Shown here piece after piece: positions 62,675-64,000 of a stretch of 64,000 nt of DNA. The first letter of the stretch is position 1, and the number at the start of each line of letters is the position of its first letter. The notes under the pieces are model-generated. The model searched no databases, was not told the DNA's origin, and worked only from the letters and a program-made list of their open reading frames with translations. The stretch comes from Urophycis tenuis (Eukaryota; Chordata; Actinopteri; Gadiformes; Phycidae). The stretch spans positions 253,001-317,000 of the forward strand of contig JAXIVH010000177.1 of assembly GCA_036785325.1 (NCBI GenBank), given 5' to 3'. Made by a program: the position numbers and the translations under genes.

Positions 62675-64000
62675 ATGGACGACGACTGGAGTGTGAGTAT
62701 TGAACGTGAATTATTTGTTTAATATCATGAAACTATTCTGTTGATTCGACAGCAAAATCAATGTTTTAATGTGTTACGTTTGATATGATGTGACTCTATT
62801 TGCCATGATAGTCTGAAGGGCACGTCATAGTCATCTAGGTTAAGCGAATAGGTAGCTAATAGCTAATGTTAGCTTGTTGGAAATGAACTGTTAGACCGTA
62901 CATTTTGTTTAATGAAACCGAAGTGACGAAGAGTTTTAGCATGTGCATTCAATTAAACATAAAAAATGATTAAGTGGATGATGTGAGAAAAACACGTAAC
63001 GTTATAAGGCTGACGTTACGTTTTCATAAGACAGACAGACAGACATACTTCATTGATTGAATGCATGAAACTTAACATTTTCTGAAATGACATGGCAGAA
63101 ATGCATATTGGCAGTGTAGCCTACTTCATGCTAACAGTTAATGTATTATATGTATTGTATGTGTTGTAATGGTGTTACACAGAGCGTAGGAACTAAGTGT
63201 GGTTGTCTGGAGCCGGACCTTTAAGGTAGTAACACCAGTCCACGATATAGCAGTTCGATCATACCTGTGTTGTGTAATCACCGAGTTAATAAAGTAGACC
63301 AAAGATAACCACTGAGTGACGTATAATCTTTTACATAACACTACATTATATATCATGTTACATCTCATGTATGTTTATATCAGTATTTACATTTAGCCTA
63401 TATTATTCTGTTATCTATACTGTATTTAGAGATTTTGTGGACGGAAATTAAGCTAATCCGGGGAAGATCAGAAATGTATTTTTGTCCATTATTAGGTTTA
63501 GGCCTATTTTATGTATTGAAAACGGTGTAAAAATATTACATTTAACTAAAAAGGCACTCTCTTTTTAAGGTTCACATTACGATACAGAAAGGGCGAACCT
63601 TGCCCCAACTGGACAGATGCAAGACATGCTGTCTTCATTTTCACTGTCCCTTCTGCAGCCCAACTTTGTTTACCCAACAAAGTTGAGTAAGTGCAGAGAA
63701 CATTTGGACAACCATTTCAACCGGGCTGTTTGCCATGAAGGTAAAGTTTGCAAATATTTGTAGTTACATGGTTGCTGCAACTTCATACTTGATTCAAATT
63801 TTGTGTTTATAAGTGACATTTTGTAATAAAATACTGATGATATAATGATACTTGATTATTTGCTCTTATGTTTAAGGATATACCATTCACAGATGTGGAC
63901 TGGAATGTCGGCTTCAGCTCCACTATCATTGTGTCTACTGTGGTGTAACACTTCTACGCAAACCAGATTTTATTAAACATCTGGATTTGTGCAAGAAGAA
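62675..64000 (+). pseudogene. Start of an unknown Cys/His-rich protein gene, frameshifted
   Basis: Exon 1 (62675-62692) encodes MDDDWS and ends at AGT/GTGAGT. Exon 2 (63570-63740) begins after CTCTTTTTAAG in the right phase and reads VHITIQKGRTLPQLDRCKTC then CLHFHCPFCSPTLF. It then meets TGA at 63684. One frame over, the same exon continues convincingly as PTKLSKCREHLDNHFNRAVC and joins exon 3 (63877-end) as HRCGLECRLQLHYHCVYCG ... DFIKHLDLC. A one-base deletion near 63670-63675 explains the switch. Two treble-clef-like HFHCPFC/HYHCVYC motifs suggest zinc binding. Family not recognised. It could be a pseudogene, an assembly error or an unannotated splice form. Confidence 0.5.

Overview
The window is from an animal genome, almost certainly a teleost fish. 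It shows GT-AG introns, vertebrate spliceosomal snRNA and tRNA sequences, a two-exon XCR1-type chemokine receptor, a PLAAT-type acyltransferase end, and the usual fish repeat mix of L2-like LINEs, Tc1, Harbinger, hAT, pogo and Ty3/gypsy remnants. No bacterial, organellar or viral gene set is present. I could not run any search, so family names rest on motifs read by eye.

Layout. 1-5.2 kb: old repeats (L2 LINE fragment, MITE-like and inverted-repeat elements) and exon-like Ser/Glu-rich pieces. 5.6-6.3 kb: a putative MADF-domain gene, minus strand. 7.6-7.8 kb: a pair of inverted CTCF-like motifs. 8.4-11.2 kb: the chemokine receptor, minus strand, in two exons. 12.1-14.4 kb: a phase-consistent three-exon reading frame for a 46-residue microprotein, minus strand. 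14.7-31 kb: a tRNA gene cluster (Ser, Gln, Gly, Leu, Asp, Lys, Thr, Asn, both good and degenerate) that also holds one diverged plus-strand copy of an snRNA unit (U2 fragment, U5, U1, tRNA-Asp, U5). This copy is broken by an L2 LINE (22.4-26.5 kb) and by a Harbinger-like MITE (27.2-27.8 kb). A 1.8-kb long-inverted-repeat transposon sits inside a tRNA-Leu gene at 19.05-20.89 kb.

32.04-49.97 kb: about 4.75 nearly identical tandem copies of a 3.75-3.78-kb unit in the opposite orientation to the plus-strand copy. Each complete period carries a U6 gene with a TATA/PSE-type pol III promoter on the plus strand. On the minus strand it carries two U5 genes, one full-length U1 gene, a truncated U2, two broken tRNA-Asp genes and Tc1 transposon debris. 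This array is the main feature of the window. Together the genes are spliceosome RNA components that seem to be amplified and homogenised as one block.

50-64 kb: the array ends in the remains of an LINE with a C2HC/RLE-type tail. Then come a hAT element with a perfect 8-bp duplication, a gypsy gag remnant, a second L2 LINE with one frameshift, a truncated pogo-like ORF, the last two exons of a PLAAT-like gene, and the start of an unknown Cys/His-rich gene that carries a frameshift and runs off the window end.
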